Below are positions 23,439 through 37,100 of a stretch of 64,000 nt of DNA, one piece after another. A model generated the notes under the pieces. It saw only the letters and a list, made by a program, of their open reading frames with translations. It searched no databases and had not been told where the DNA came from. The translations under genes were made by a program, and so were the position numbers. How positions within the stretch are numbered: position 1 is the stretch's first letter; every line of letters begins with the position of its first letter. Origin of the DNA: Campylorhamphus procurvoides (taxonomy: Eukaryota > Chordata > Aves > Passeriformes > Dendrocolaptidae). Location: the NCBI GenBank assembly GCA_013396655.1, contig WBMV01008391.1:186001-250000 (forward strand). The letters are read 5' to 3'.

Positions 23439-24097
23439 CACTGAGGGAGAGGTGCAGCACGGCACAGGACTGAAGGTGATGCTGTATGTGTGTGAAGCCA
23501 AAAACCCTTGGAATAAAAGAGAAACTGCCTAGAGAGAATGTATCTTCAAGTAGCAAGCTATTTATTACCAATGTTGGGGAGCAGCCAGTTAACTAGTCAA
23601 ACTTGCTCCGGATCATTGGTGCAAAATAGGCTATTTTGTACATTTCAGGTACATGACTACATCAACTTACATGCATTATTCATAGTTAGGTGGAACTTGG
23701 GCGGAGTTTTCTAGATACTTCTCTTGACATCATCTTTAGGTGGTATCTTCCTCTGACTTCATCCTTCAGGTGGTCATTCTTCATCTTCCTCATTTGAACT
23801 TCTCACCTTTCAGATTTTTCAAGCTTGCAAAACCTTGGCTCGAGACTTTTCCTATCTAATTCAAATGTCCAATTTATCTAATTTATGACTTAGCAATTTA
23901 TTGTATAGCACGCCCACCATTTTTCTATGATTAGGCTTTTGGTCAGTAAGCAGAACAGGACAAGTTATCAGTTAGTGTCAGGCAGAATGAGCACTGAGCA
24001 ATTTCTGCTGACAGAGCAAGGTACCTTACTCAGTTAACTCTTTTAGGCCTTATTCTGCTTTCATACGCAGCACAGCGTGGACTTGGGCCTTCACAGA
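23439..24097 (-). mobile_element. Probable LTR inserted in an older repeat
   Basis: This block interrupts a repeat that is continuous at 16,971-17,060. Its minus strand has AATAAA within GGTAATAAATAGC (near 23,565) and an overall LTR-like make-up. Clean TG...CA ends were not found. CACTGA/CACAGA at the two edges could be a decayed 6-bp target duplication, but this is weak. Confidence 0.4.
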
Positions 24098-24165
24098 TTC
24101 ACTGTTACATGGATCACTAATCTTCAGTGTGCTATAGTCTTTAAGTCAGAATCACTGCAGGAGCC

Positions 24166-24790
24166 CATAAAAGTAGTTTGAGATCTCCATCAGTCTGAGT
24201 ATACTTTGGAAGGGCCGCATGTTAAAAGCAGTTGCTCTCTGTAGCAGGGGATTTAGGGTATTAGTGTGGAGTGTGTTGCTGATGCTGATAAGGTAGGTCT
24301 ATATGGAGTCCCTACACTGAAGTTTTGACAGTATAGTGTATTGTTTGAGAGAAAGGGATTGTACAGGGATAGGCTGAATGAAAACCAGTCAGCAGGTTTT
24401 AATGTTCAAAATGTTAGTTGGAGCTTAGCTGGAACATGATCAATAGTTGCCATGAGGGAGACTTTGGTCTAGCAGACTGCATCCAGCTTCAAAATGAAAG
24501 AATCACTGAGATTCTTCATCTGTCACACATGGTTATCTTCTCCCTGAGGTTCTTGGTTGCAAGACATTCTTTGATAATAAGATTGCTATAATCTGACTAC
24601 TAATTCCACTACAGTCTATTACAAACTCCAGATTGATACTGAAGTTTATTGAAATTCTCTACATGGTTACATAATAATTGTCTTCACTTACCGACAGGAA
24701 ATATGTCTTAATCTCTGTCTTTTAGTTTTCTTTTCCATAGATATTCCTCATTTTAGTGTCCTTGCCATTTCAATAATTGTTGGTGAAGAA
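24166..24790. other. Intergenic DNA, no gene recognised
   Basis: I see no coding potential, RNA gene or nameable repeat. It is probably old repeat debris, given its neighbours. Confidence 0.4.
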
Positions 24791-24796
24791 AATCAG

Positions 24797-25250
24797 TTGT
24801 TAACAGATGGAAACTTGAAGGTATTATTCAGCAAACCCCGGGCAACAGAAACTGAGAGAAGTTCCTTCCTTCTGATAAGACAGGAGCCCTCCAGAAGATA
24901 CCTGGAGGACAAAGACTGTTTTCAGTTATCTATGTGTATTAGCCCTGTCTCCCCTTGCAAGATATGGAAGGATTTTACAAGATGTTGCAAGACATGCAGA
25001 AACCCTTTGTTTTCCCCCAGGTGGTCCTGGTGTGGAGAAATGCTTACCTTATTCTGAAATATGGTGACTGGACTTCCTAACCCCTAGTTAGCATAATGTA
25101 TTCTCTTAGTTATCATGTTCCATCTCCCGTTTAGCATAACCCAGCCCCTTAATTATAATAACCCTGTATACATTGAAATGTGTTTATAATAAACTGATTT
25201 TGTTTTATGCCTAAAACAGAGTCCATGGTAACTGACTATTACAAATAGTT
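24797..25250 (+). mobile_element. Possible ERV LTR (plus strand)
   Basis: The block ends like an LTR: a TATA-like TTAATTATAATAA (about 25,149), AATAAA at 25,188-25,193, then a T-rich stretch and GCCTAAAACAGAGTCC. The left edge is not defined, and no second LTR or target duplication was found. Confidence 0.4.
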
Positions 25251-27306
25251 GCTTTGTAAAAGTTAATTTCCCTAGTGAAAGGAGCTGTAGCAGTCACTTG
25301 TGTTGTGTTTGGGTTAATTTATAGCTCCACTGAGATGGTCAGGGGTCATCCCATAGGCCTTGCTAGAAAGCAGACCTCTCTCAACCATACTCTTAATGTC
25401 CTCCACCTCCTCCTGTTTCACAGGACCTTGGGATTGATCCTTATTTGTCTTATACAATGCTCTTCTGCAAACATAGCAAGCAAGTTAATGTCTTACCAAA
25501 TAGGAGAAATAAACAAGCAAACTTTTAATAGGAAGTTCATGAACCATGTAGCAAAATTCAAAGCCATTTCTTTCTGAGGACAGCAAATGTAACTTCTTAC
25601 TTCATCAGTGTTGTGCTATAAGAAGGAACTTTTTGGTTGTTCTGCTACCCTTGAAGTAAACATGACAGAGATTCTCATTCTACTTTTGTCAGCCATCTGG
25701 CACTACATTAGAACAGTATTCTATTAAATTCATCAGCACGCTAATTATAGGATGACTAGTGAATGGTTAAACTGCCAGATGCTATGAAGATATATCACTG
25801 TCTGTTTATGTGGCTAGGCAAATGCTTAATTAATCCTCCAGCTGTGTCTGCTTTACCTATGAACATATCTAAAATGCATTCACCTGTGGGAAAGATAGGC
25901 CTGTTGTCTTTCAAGAAGAAAAGCAGCTTAAACACAATTTTGGTGAAACATACAGCTTGCATATGTATGATTTAAGTATGCATGCTGGTAGCAGCATCAA
26001 AACCAGTTACAAGCTCTTCCACTTCAGTTCTCTGGGTTGTGGTCCCTGATCTTTGAATAATCTTTTAGCACTCTTGCAAGCTTTGAAAGCTGAGTTGTTT
26101 TAGAAACTTCAGGAAGGTCATGTTAGAAAAGGCAGTATACAGCCTCAGTTAATAGGATGTCTACAAATGATGTTACAGTCTAAGCAGTCTTTCATTCAGA
26201 AAGTACTAGGGAGGGTAATTAACCTTCCAACATGACACAGTATTTAGTATTGTTTCCAGGGTGTTTAGCATTTCCATGAAGCTGCTTCTGTACCAAAACA
26301 CTGAAACACAGAACCCCATAGATCTCCCCATCTGGGATGTGGCCTTCACTGAAACCTGCAGAGGATGATTTTCAAAGAGAACATAACTCCTTTATAATTG
26401 AAAGTGTTTGTACTTGGCTCTACTTGGTATTGTAAGGTCTAGAGATCAGATCTGGATAAATGAGATTTAGGGATCTAGCTAAAGTCTCTGTTCAGTCAAG
26501 TTTTCATTACACTTCCCTTTTCCGTGTTTAGGAACCAGATTTCAGAAAGGTGCTTTATTCCCACTTACTACTGAGCCCATAGTCTGCCTGGACTCTTCTT
26601 AGAATCCATCTCGAGGCACAGCCATTTTGGTGACCAAAAGTGCACACAGACAACAAGCTGAGATTGAGTCCTCTGAGTAACGAACTTTTTAGGATGGGCA
26701 GCATTCTGGATGGCTGATTGCAGAAGGTGCTTCATGCAACTGAAATTACTGAAATTGTGATGAACTTTTTGCAAAAAGTTCTTGGCATGGTCTTGGCCTG
26801 GCCCCACAAGCACTTTTCCAGACAATTCATGAGAACAGGAGTTACTACATAACAAAGAGTAGTGCCAACAGGCAGACTAGACATGGCCAAGCATTTTGGA
26901 AGGTAAAGGAATTTAATAGTATAGCATAGGTCATTTTGTGACAGTTGACCTTTTTGCCACAGTACTGAGAAGAGTAGGAAGAAATAGGATACTGGAAAGT
27001 TATTTAGCAGATACCTACCATGGACATGGGCTTTAGGGGACCTGAGAGAGTTCAGAGCTTCTAAGTGGAAGTCATAGTTGAAATCATTTTACTATTTCTA
27101 AACCTACTTTACTTGTAACTTTCTTCTTCCTTTGCTAGCATCCTCTTTAGGCAGTTTTCATACTATGTGCCTCATTAGACACATATGGCTTTCCCTCTTG
27201 GGCACAAACACTGATAACATGATCCACGTGATGGTTTCCTCAGGGTTAGATCCTGATAAACATGCCTCGTGCAGCTCAACAGGTGAAATCCAAGCAGAAT
27301 GTTTGG
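25251..27306. other. Intergenic DNA, no gene recognised
   Basis: Only short open frames are present (100 codons at most) with no family resemblance. No repeat was confidently named. Confidence 0.5.
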
Positions 27307-27311
27307 GAGTA

Positions 27312-28100
27312 TGTGTCGAGTTGACCCCAGCTGGACACCAGGTGTCCACTAAGGCCACTCTGTTACTCCCTTTGTCAGCTGGGCAGGGGAGAGAAAATAG
27401 AACAAAAGGCTCATGAGTCAAGATACAGGCAACGAAAGATCACTCACCAATTACTGTTATGGACAAAACAGACTCAGCTTGGGGAAATTGGTTTAGTTTA
27501 TTACCAGTTAAATCTGAGTAGGATAATGAGAAATAGAACCAAATGAGAAATAGAACCAAATGAGAAATAGAACCAAATCTTACAACATTTTCCCCCCAGC
27601 CCTCCCGCTTCCTGTGTTTAACTCCACTCTGAATTCTCTGCCTTCTCCCCTGCAGCAGTGCAGGAGGACAGGGAATGGGGGTTGGAGTTAGTTCATCACA
27701 CATTCCTGTGGGCTGCAGGGGGATACGTGCTCTACTGTGGACCCCCAGAGGCTGCAGAGGGACAGCGTGCCTCACTATGGTCTTCACCACAGGCTGTAAA
27801 GGAATTTCTGCTCTGAAGCCTGGAGTACCTCCTCTCCCTCCTTGTCCACGGACCTTGGTGTCTGCAGAGCTGTTTCTCTCACATATTCTCACTCCTCTCT
27901 CCAGCTGAAATTGCCAAGGTTTTTTCCCCTTTTTAACTCTTGTTATCCCAGAGGCACTCTGATGGGTTTGGCCTTGGGCATCAGCGGGTCCGTCTTGGAG
28001 TCAGCTGGCACAGGGTGGGAAAGCTTCTGGCAGTGTCTCACAGAAGCCACCCCTGTAGCCCCCTGCCACTACCCAAACCTTGTCATGCAGACTCAGCACA
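27312..28100 (-). mobile_element. Complete solo ERV LTR (789 bp)
   Basis: The element is bounded by TG (TGTGTCGAGTTGACC) and CA (GACTCAGCACA) and flanked by a perfect GAGTA duplication. The transcriptional sense is minus, because TAATAAACTAAACC, a poly(A)-signal-like stretch, reads on that strand near 27,500. I recognise it as an abundant avian LTR family whose copies begin near GGGTTGACCCTGGCTGG; this family is generally linked with ERV-L-type elements in songbirds. There is no internal retroviral sequence. A 17-bp unit is repeated three times at 27,526-27,576. A 150-codon open frame inside is not coding. Confidence 0.9.
27526..27576 (-). repeat. Three tandem 17-bp units inside the LTR
   Basis: The unit ATGAGAAATAGAACCAA occurs three times without interruption and without mismatch. 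The related LTR at 16,489 has no such expansion. Confidence 0.9.
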
Positions 28101-28105
28101 GAGTA

Positions 28106-31100
28106 TAAGATACTGGTGCCTCAGGAGCTCTGTTCAGAGCTTCAGAGTGTTCTCTCAATTTATGGTGTTTGCCTCGGAAAACAGAGAGAATATATTTGTG
28201 ATCTTCCCTGGCAGATGTACTTATTCTCTGTGTTTGGATTGTGCATCTTGTCCTCTCACAGTTTTTTTTTTTTTTGGTGTGTGCACAGGAAAGTTCTCTG
28301 TTATTGGGCCTGAAATATCAAGAATGCTTTCTTCAGAAGCTCTAGCACTTACTAACTGGGAAAAGCACAGCCCTTAGAGAGTGTTATATTTGATGGCTCT
28401 GGAAATTGTTCGTCTTTTCCTTTTGAAGATACCAAATTTGCTGGCTTTCCAGGCACACTGCAAAAGGCATTTATGTAAGAGGGTTTTCAGAGGAGGCAGA
28501 GACATGCTTTTCAGCTGAGAGTGGAGGTAGATAGCTGGCAGACTGAAATGCTGAGGCTTAACAGTGTTTTTGCATAATTTATTATGGCAGTTCCATAGGG
28601 CCTTGGGAACCAATCTTGATTATTTTAAATTTAAATAAATAAATGATGGATAGTGGGACAAACTGGCACTCCGTTCCAGGAGATGAACCTGAGACACATC
28701 AAAGGCAGGCTCCCAGTGCCAGAACCAACTGCAGTTTTACAACTATGCTAAGCTATGCAATTATCTTAACCCACAATGATCCTGTTGGATTTGCAGGGGG
28801 AAATTTAGCATCAATCTCCTTACACAAAACAAATAAACAAAATCAGCACTGCATTTTCATATTAACATGGTACAACACGGTGCCAGAATGAATTAACATC
28901 TATGTTCAGAAGTGCTGTTGCTGTGCTGGTTGCCTCACAGATAAATAAAAATGTATAACTGTTGTTCTGAGAAGCCTGTGATTGCAGAGCACAATGACCT
29001 GTAGAGATCATGACCAGTAAAGTAACTCAAAAGAAACTCTGATTGTCTAAAGCAGCACAGGTTAAGTTAGTATTTTACCCTGCTGGCATATGCAGCCCTG
29101 CTTCTTTCATTCATTATTGGCCTTATTTGTCTATCCATTCAATCACCTCTAGAGAAAAAGGACTGCAAGAGTTAACGCTAAGAGAGATAAAGGATTATTA
29201 TGGCAGAAAACTATCTCTGGGACCAAAAGACAGGAGAAGACAATGACAACAACCAATTTGGGTGGCTAAAGCACTGGGAGGGAAAATACAACCCAAAGTT
29301 TTAAATCAATGGGGAGAGACAGCAGGCAGCAATACAACAGATTAACTATGGCAAATCAGTAAGTAAATAAATAGATAGCCATTACACATCACTTAACAGC
29401 ATGATCATTGTCAGAGAGAGCAGAACTTCTCTGGAGTTTCCTTCTCTGACAGCTGGGCAAGAATCCAGCAGAAGAACAGACTTAGAGGCAGCTTTCATTT
29501 GAAAGACAATTTGTTTATTAGCCAGGCAGAAAATCCCATTAAAAAGAGAGAAATTTCCATGATTGTGCTGCAGTATTAATTTTCAAGTTTTCTGCCAAAA
29601 ACTTTGGGTATTTTGCATAAGATGAAACCATAATTCTAAATGGAAGCTTGAGTGGGAGGTGGGGCTTGAGCTGAGTTCCCTGAGAGAAGTCCCAGGAGGT
29701 GCTTTGAATTGAGAGATGTAAGACTCCTTCTCTGCCAGATTTATGTAAATGATATTTTTAGTCTGGATTACAGCAACTGCATTTGGTGGGAATCTTTGCT
29801 TCCTGGCAGGAGTGAATGTGTACAATGCTGGATATGACTCATGTCACTCCTTTTGTGCTCTTTTGGTAACACTGTTCTTGCTAAAATAAGGTGCTGACTC
29901 TTGGTATGTTAGTACAGCTACACAAATGTGGGGTGGGGAGTGGGAGCTGAGCACTGGTCCCCAACTCTTCTATACTGAATTTTCAGTTTGCTCATAGACT
30001 CTCCTGAGCACTTCAATGAACTTTTTCCAAGACAGAGCCCAGGCATGCTTCTGGAGATTTTTTCCCACGAACTCCTCCCAAAAGACAATATGAATGAACC
30101 TGACCTTCCAATATTGATGTATGTCCTCATGCCACACACTGCTATGAACAAAACATCCACTCACAAGTTCTTGAAGTTCAGAATTTCAGAACAAGAAAAG
30201 TAAAGTTCCCCACCCCTCTAAATCATAATTCTGTTGCTGAAGGGGCACCAACAGGGTGCCAGAGTACATCCAGAGAAAGGATGGGCTGCGACTGCTACAG
30301 GAGAGACATGCCCTGGGCAGTGTGGATGTGAAACAGTCCATATCAGTCAGGGATACAGATCAAACTCTCTGCTTTGTTTTTTGTTTTTTTTATAGAGTGG
30401 CCATAGCCTTTGCCATTTAGCCTTTAAAACTGAGATGCCGAAATTCAGACCCTCCTCCAGATGCCCAAAGAAAAGAGCAAGCATTGTTTTCCTATGGAGA
30501 CCATTAGGCCAGCAGGTGCACATCCTGGGTCAGGACCAGCTCGCAGGTGGGTTTTGCAAGAAAAATAGCTGACAGATCTATTAGACCCTTGCTTCCACAA
30601 TGTGATTCATGAGTGATCTCACCTGAAGCTCTCCCACATAGAGGCTTTCTGTGTTGTGATGTGTAACATTCACTCAGGCTGAAGGAGAGATCAGTTTTGC
30701 AATGTCAATGCATCAAACTTTTTCACCTTGAGTACCTTGTAAGGCCACAGCATGGCAGAACCCCAGAAATGCATACCTACATGATCTGTTAGCATCTTCA
30801 GTTCTGATTTATATCTTCCTGTGCTCCAGGCATGGTGTCAGTTACTGCATCTTAGCTGCGGGGTGGAAAATTCCAGCCAAAGGGCATCTTCTATAAATTG
30901 CTGAGTTCAATCATAAGGCACTCATATGACCAATTCACAAGATATTTTAACTGGAACAAACACAGCAAGAATAGTCATGTAGAGATGATGCGGTTTTAAC
31001 TCTGCAGTACCATGACCTTTCAGCTGATGGGAAAGTGGCCAGAAGGATTTTCTTGGGAATCGATTTTCCTCTTTAATGTTGCTAATAAGAGAGGCTGATA

Positions 31101-34100
31101 ATAAAAACTGCTGATAATAAAGATTAACCTAGGTATTCCTAAATAAAAATGGCATGCCTCTACTGTGGTTCATTTGCAGGAAAACTGGTCCAAATCACTT
31201 TCTAGATCTAAGGACTGAAAGAGAAGTACAATATGCAAAATAATTATTATAATCCATCATTTTCACTGAAACAAAGCAGAACAACAAACAATTATGATAG
31301 TAAATTGAATTGTAAACTGGCATTATGCCAAGGTGTATATCAGCTGAGTCTTCCTACTTGTCTGTTGGCAAAATAAAGAGGATTAAGGGAATGACTCATC
31401 TGTTTGGAAAATTTGAAGTTGCAAAGAAATTTGAACAACAGCATTTAATAAGCAATAACTCACTGCGCAAAAACTCCTGTTCCCTTACAGCTACACTTTC
31501 CAACTTGTAAACTGTGGATGCTCTGGAGCAGCAGAACCAACCCAACTCTGACATCAATCCCTCATCACCAGGTTGTATCTTCATGTGATTGCTATGGTCC
31601 CTGTGAGTGGGGTCATATTAGCAACAACAAAATATGTGTATTTGCATAGGGGGGAATCCTGGTTTTGCTATAGATGTCAGTGACAATTTTATTCCTGGTT
31701 GTAGTGCAGTCAGGGTTTTAACATTTCTTACTAGTTTTATCTCCTCCTATATGAAATCTGGATTCTTCTTACATGAAGTTTAGATTCATAATGCATCCCA
31801 AGTTGTGGTTTTAAAACTATTTGTGACCGCCAAAGCGATGCCTGAGCTGTTGTAAAAGCACTGGGAAAGACCACACTGTGCAAACTCAGACTTCAAATGT
31901 CCCTCACCCCCTGTTATCAGAGCAGCCAGCAGCTCCCTGTCCTGCAGGCGCTGGTGGGGACTCCAAACCATGCAGCAGCTCTGAGCAAAGCCATCAGTGC
32001 TGGGTAGGTCGTGACAAACTGCCCATCCATCATCTCATCTCTAGCCTAGGCTCATTCAGCCCAGGCTGCTGCTTTGACTTCATCTCACAAACCCCCATGT
32101 CATCAGACACCTGAACAAAACTCAAACTTCAGTCTGCTTAGCAGCCTGGTAAGGATCTAGGTAACAGGTTTGTATAAGTGCTATGTAGCTATGCCTCCAC
32201 TGTGCGTAACTGTACTGTGTTGGTGTTTGGCAAGTGCCATCTGGTTTTCATTTTCTTTCACAGTATAATTCATCACCTCCACCCCCACAGATTCACAGTA
32301 CAACTGCCTTTCTGCTTTCAAGACAATTTCAGCTACACTGTGTTTTGATTTACTTTAGCTGAACCCAGCAGACGCTACCATCAAATCATTCTCCTTCAAA
32401 TTAAAAGTGATTTGATTTGCAAATTTTAGCAAGATAGGACTACTCATAAAATCTTAACTGATAAAGTAATAAGATGCTAGGAAGAAGAAAGAACTAACCA
32501 TAAAATAACTCTGCTTACCACAATCTAGGAAAATACTCCGGAGAAGCATCCTGAGCACATCAAAACCCATCAAAGCTATATAAGCCGTTAGAATAATAGT
32601 GAGCAATTAGGAGAGGTATAGAGAGAAAAACACCTATTGTAGTTCAGTGCAGGGAATTGTTTAATAGTCCTTGTTGTGACTCCAATTACTACTTCTGTTT
32701 GAAAAAGGCTGGATGCATCTTTCATTAAGAGTTAATTTTTGAGTCTTACATCGTGAGAGGAGACACTGGCCTGTTCTATTTATGTATTTGTGTACAGGCA
32801 AGGTAAGCAAAATAAAATTAAAACTAACAAGGAGCAAAAGATAGAGCTGACTACAGAAGTTACAAAAATGAGTTACTGCCAAGCCAAGAAGAATGTTTTC
32901 ATTGTAGGTTCTCGAGGCTTCTGGTGATCAGTTTTCTCCCCTCCACTTAAGCACATACACTGGAAACGCCACTGGACATAGCCATAAGGAAAACTGTAAA
33001 GAGAGAATAAGATCCAAAGCAGCAGCCCACCTCTGGTGCTTTGGATTATTTTCACACCAAAAGCCCACTTTGCATTGTAATTTGCTCCTCAGCTGTGTCT
33101 CAAGGTTCACTTTACACAATAGTTATTTTCACTGAGTGGCATTGTATGTCGAGGTGTTGTGAATCGCAAACAGGATTACTAGGCTAAAGGGACATTGTCT
33201 AAACTCATTATTTTACATGCACATATGCACATTGAAAACCTTATTAAGTTTACTAACTCAAGCAGGCAAAAGCCTAGAAAGTGTCAGAATTAATGTTATC
33301 TGTATAACTCTCAATCTGTCTTTTCCCCACACACATCATGGCTACAATCTCTAATGACCCAATCACCAATTTATTTTCTCTCCAGGGGCTCCTGTCTTAT
33401 TCAGTGTCCTCTGCTGGATGCTCCTCCTTCAGCTCCCTGTCCCTTGGACATCTCCAGAATCACTGCACAGCCAAAAACCCACATATTTTCACAGGAATAA
33501 CAAGTGGAAATTATCTCATGCAGAAGACATGTCCTTTGCAGAATTTAAAGTCATATTTAGTAGAAAGGCATTAGAGCTTCTGCTTGTTTCTTCTAAACAA
33601 GTAGAGAACAATTTACTTTCTTAGAAGTCACTGATTTAGGCAGAAGATAAAGCAAATCCATTGCATGGACAACTTCAGCCTGAACAGTTCAACTTCAAAG
33701 ATCAAAAGTAAAAAAACTCAACATCTAATAAAGGTAAATGTTGGAAAGTTTCAACTAAGTGGGATTATTTGCTTTACCAATGACTCAGCTTGTATTCTGG
33801 TAAGCCCACTGCAGTCCCTGGGAGTTTCCTCAGCAGCCTTGTTGAAGAACACAAACAGAACACCATATGTTAGGGTCTTAGACCGGACCCCAATTAAAAC
33901 AAATGCAAAAAAAAATTGAAAGAGATGTCCAGGGCTGGTTCTGCTCCTTCATCTGTTCTGTCCCTGCAGGGTGGTTTGCACATGAGTGGGTTTGCTACAA
34001 AACAAAAGCTACCTGTGTTGGGCACCTGGAGACCTCTCCAGGCTGTAGGTACAAGAGCAGCAGCCAGCTTCTGCTTTTGTTTCATTCCCTTCCTTTGAGG

Positions 34101-37100
34101 AGCAAGCAAATAAAAAACAAATCATGGACTTCAGGTTTGCTTTCACCCACCTGAAAAAAATAAGGCAACTAAACCAACTACAGCAGCTAGAGTAGTCTTA
34201 TCCCATAACAAGAACGAACCAACCCAATCCCATTTGTCTCACAGTTTCTGGGTTGCCAGTATTGCTTCAATTTTACCCCTCATCCCTCCTCCACTGCATC
34301 TGATTATCTCTATAAAAGGCTAATAAATTCTCTGCTGAATTTGAAAAAGCAGCAGTATTTGCATTTTGAACACCCAGCCGTTCAGGATTCAGCCCATTTA
34401 ATTATTACGCTTCAGAGGATGCACCCAGTTTTGCCACTCACCCTTTCTGAGCAGACACAGTCTAGTGGGGGATGAGCAGTGGGAATGCTGGCCACTTGGC
34501 CTGCTGCTGTTTATCTAAATGTTACCAATTGCCATTCCGGATTTGAAGCCTAATCTACACTTCAAATTTGAGACTGCTATCCCAGCGATAGTTATATGCC
34601 AACACCAGCTCTTTAAATATATGCACTGGTAATCACATTTAATTTGACTAGGATCACATAAATCTTTGTTTAACAAAAAGGGTACATTTCCAGCCTATGT
34701 CATGAACTTGTAAATGCCACTGTGTTCTACTTAAATTTCAAATGCTTTGTTTACTTGGATTCAGCACTAAGAACACTACAGTGAAAGAGAAATTCTTCCA
34801 TAGGCTAACAGGTATGTTTATAATAAAACTTTCTAGAAGGTGCTCAAAGTTTTCCCTCAAATTTTTCCACTGTTTCATTATCTACAATGTGCTTATGTCA
34901 AGCTCTCTTGGCAACACACAGACTTTTATCTCATATATTGTGTAGTGCCAGGCACTTTTTTTTCTTTTGAAATAATACAGGGTTTGAGATTTTCAGATTA
35001 AGCTGCAAATGTTTCTTCTCTGATAAAGATTTTGGGTCAAGTAGCTATTATTCCTTTCTTATCCCAGCTGAAATTTCCCCCAAGCAGAACAGTGAGAATG
35101 GGGGATATCATAAAATCCATTAAAACTTCTACACTGGAATTAATGCAGTGATTTAGACTGGTGCAATAGCATTCCTTGGGACACTTCAGCTGATCTAATG
35201 GAACCCTCACACCGAAAGAGACCTCCTCTTAAAAGCATGGAGGTTTCAGATAGTCTTACTGAATTGTATATTGTTTTTCTTTAACACCAGCCCATTTCCC
35301 TGGTGAAGGCCTCCAGGGCAAGGGCTATCTCTGTAAAGTGCAAACATGGCAGAGAACTACTGCTGATACTGGGTAGCTTAGGCAATTTCATTATACAAGC
35401 ATTTGCTACGACTCTTCTCTCCCAGCATGCCTGGGACCTAGATTAGATCAATAAAGATTAAATTAAAATAACATATATATGTATGAATATTAGATTATAT
35501 ATACTGCATCTGCTGCATACCTCTCCTGCTATATTCAATTTATATACATGAATGTGTGTTGGTGTTTAGGATACATACAATATGAAACATATACAATCTG
35601 AAATTTACATGACTTCTGTTTCTTGAGCAAGTCAACATTTGCTGGGGAAGTTCATATTCTTTATTAGACCTAGTGAGATAGCTGATAAAAAAAGAAGTTA
35701 CATAAGTCCTTGCATACACAAATGCTTTTCCACTGGTTTAAACTGCCACAATTGCACTAAGAGAAACTGTTTTTTCTTGCCAATGTTGCTTGCGTCTGCA
35801 GATCATTTTAAGTCTTACATCAGCAGCATGACTGCTTCCTCTGTTGGAGAAGGAAGGTTCTGCTCAGAGAGCTGCCATCATGACTGAAGACCCCTCAGGT
35901 TTGGTGCAGAGCAGGAAGAGCACAGGGAGAAGCAGATGTGATACATCAAACCTTTCATGACTGCTCTGCAGAGCTGCATGGGTTTCACAGCAACAGGCAA
36001 CCTTCTAAGACAGCCTAGCCAGCAATGCTTTAGAGGTGGCCTCTCCAAGGCTGCCAGCAAATCTGTCTTTTCAGATAAGCTGCATCTTTCTTTGCAATGC
36101 CAGGTTAGGGGAAAAAAATAAAAGAAAAAAAAAAAGAAAGAAAAAAAGAGACTGTCTTAATATAAGCCACTCCAGTGGTTTCCTGATGTGCAATCTGTCC
36201 TCCTCTCCTTTGCATTGCTGTAGAGCTGCACGCAGGGATGAAGACCTGTGCACTGCCAAAAACTGGGCAAAGATGGATAAACTGTGAGCAGAAAGCAGCA
36301 GGCCAGAGAGAAAAGGAAGCTGTCTGTGGCAACCCTCCACAACTGGGTGAGCTCCGAAGGTAGATCCACCTGGGTCAGCTGGGGAAACACCATCAGACAT
36401 AGGTATAAGGAAAAGAACAGCTTGACTCTACTAACAGCTTAATTAATAAAAGATGATTGATAAATATTGTCTGTAGACTCTGTTTCCTCCTGACTGAATT
36501 GTTTAGGAGAAAGAAGGGAATCCATGACAAGGAAATTGGTCAAAATGAAAATCTGGAGCTCTCTGCTGCACTGTGCATTCCTGTAAGACACAGGCAAGCA
36601 TTTTCAAATCAATTGAAAGGCAACACTTTAAGAGTTCCCAAATATTTTTAGTTCCTCCAGCTTGCTATCTGTCCTATAGAGGATTCAAACTTTATTTCTT
36701 TTTTTGCCTGGTAGCATCATCCGTCACAAAGCTGTTAAGACAACAAATTGGAGTCACATCATGGCAACTCTTAGTTATAATAAAATCTGTTCTACTAACA
36801 ATTTTCTAGAGTTTTCATATTAAAAGCTCTGAAATTAGACTGAGCATTAAGATGGAGAAAGCCTTGTTACAGAGCTAGTGTGGATTCTGCTAAGTAGAAT
36901 TACTCCTCTCTCCTTCCCCGACCTTCAGGTCTCGTCCTTAATGAATTAAATACATATTTCCACTGTAATATTTATACATGTTGAAGCACATTATCCTAAT
37001 ATATCTTCCTTCCTTTCTCTTCTACAGAATCACAATAGAGACAATTATGGCTATTTGCTTGCAGACCAGTCACCCACTGCAATGAACACTGCAGTGGGAG

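Larger units (their letters stand above)
27307..28105. repeat. 5-bp target-site duplication flanking the solo LTR
   Basis: GAGTA occurs at 27,307-27,311 immediately before the LTR and again at 28,101-28,105 immediately after it. A perfect 5-bp duplication shows that the element inserted as a unit and then lost its interior by LTR-LTR recombination. Confidence 0.85.

Noticed and set aside
27440..27892. 150-codon minus-strand open frame
   Set aside because: It lies wholly inside the solo LTR, which is non-coding.
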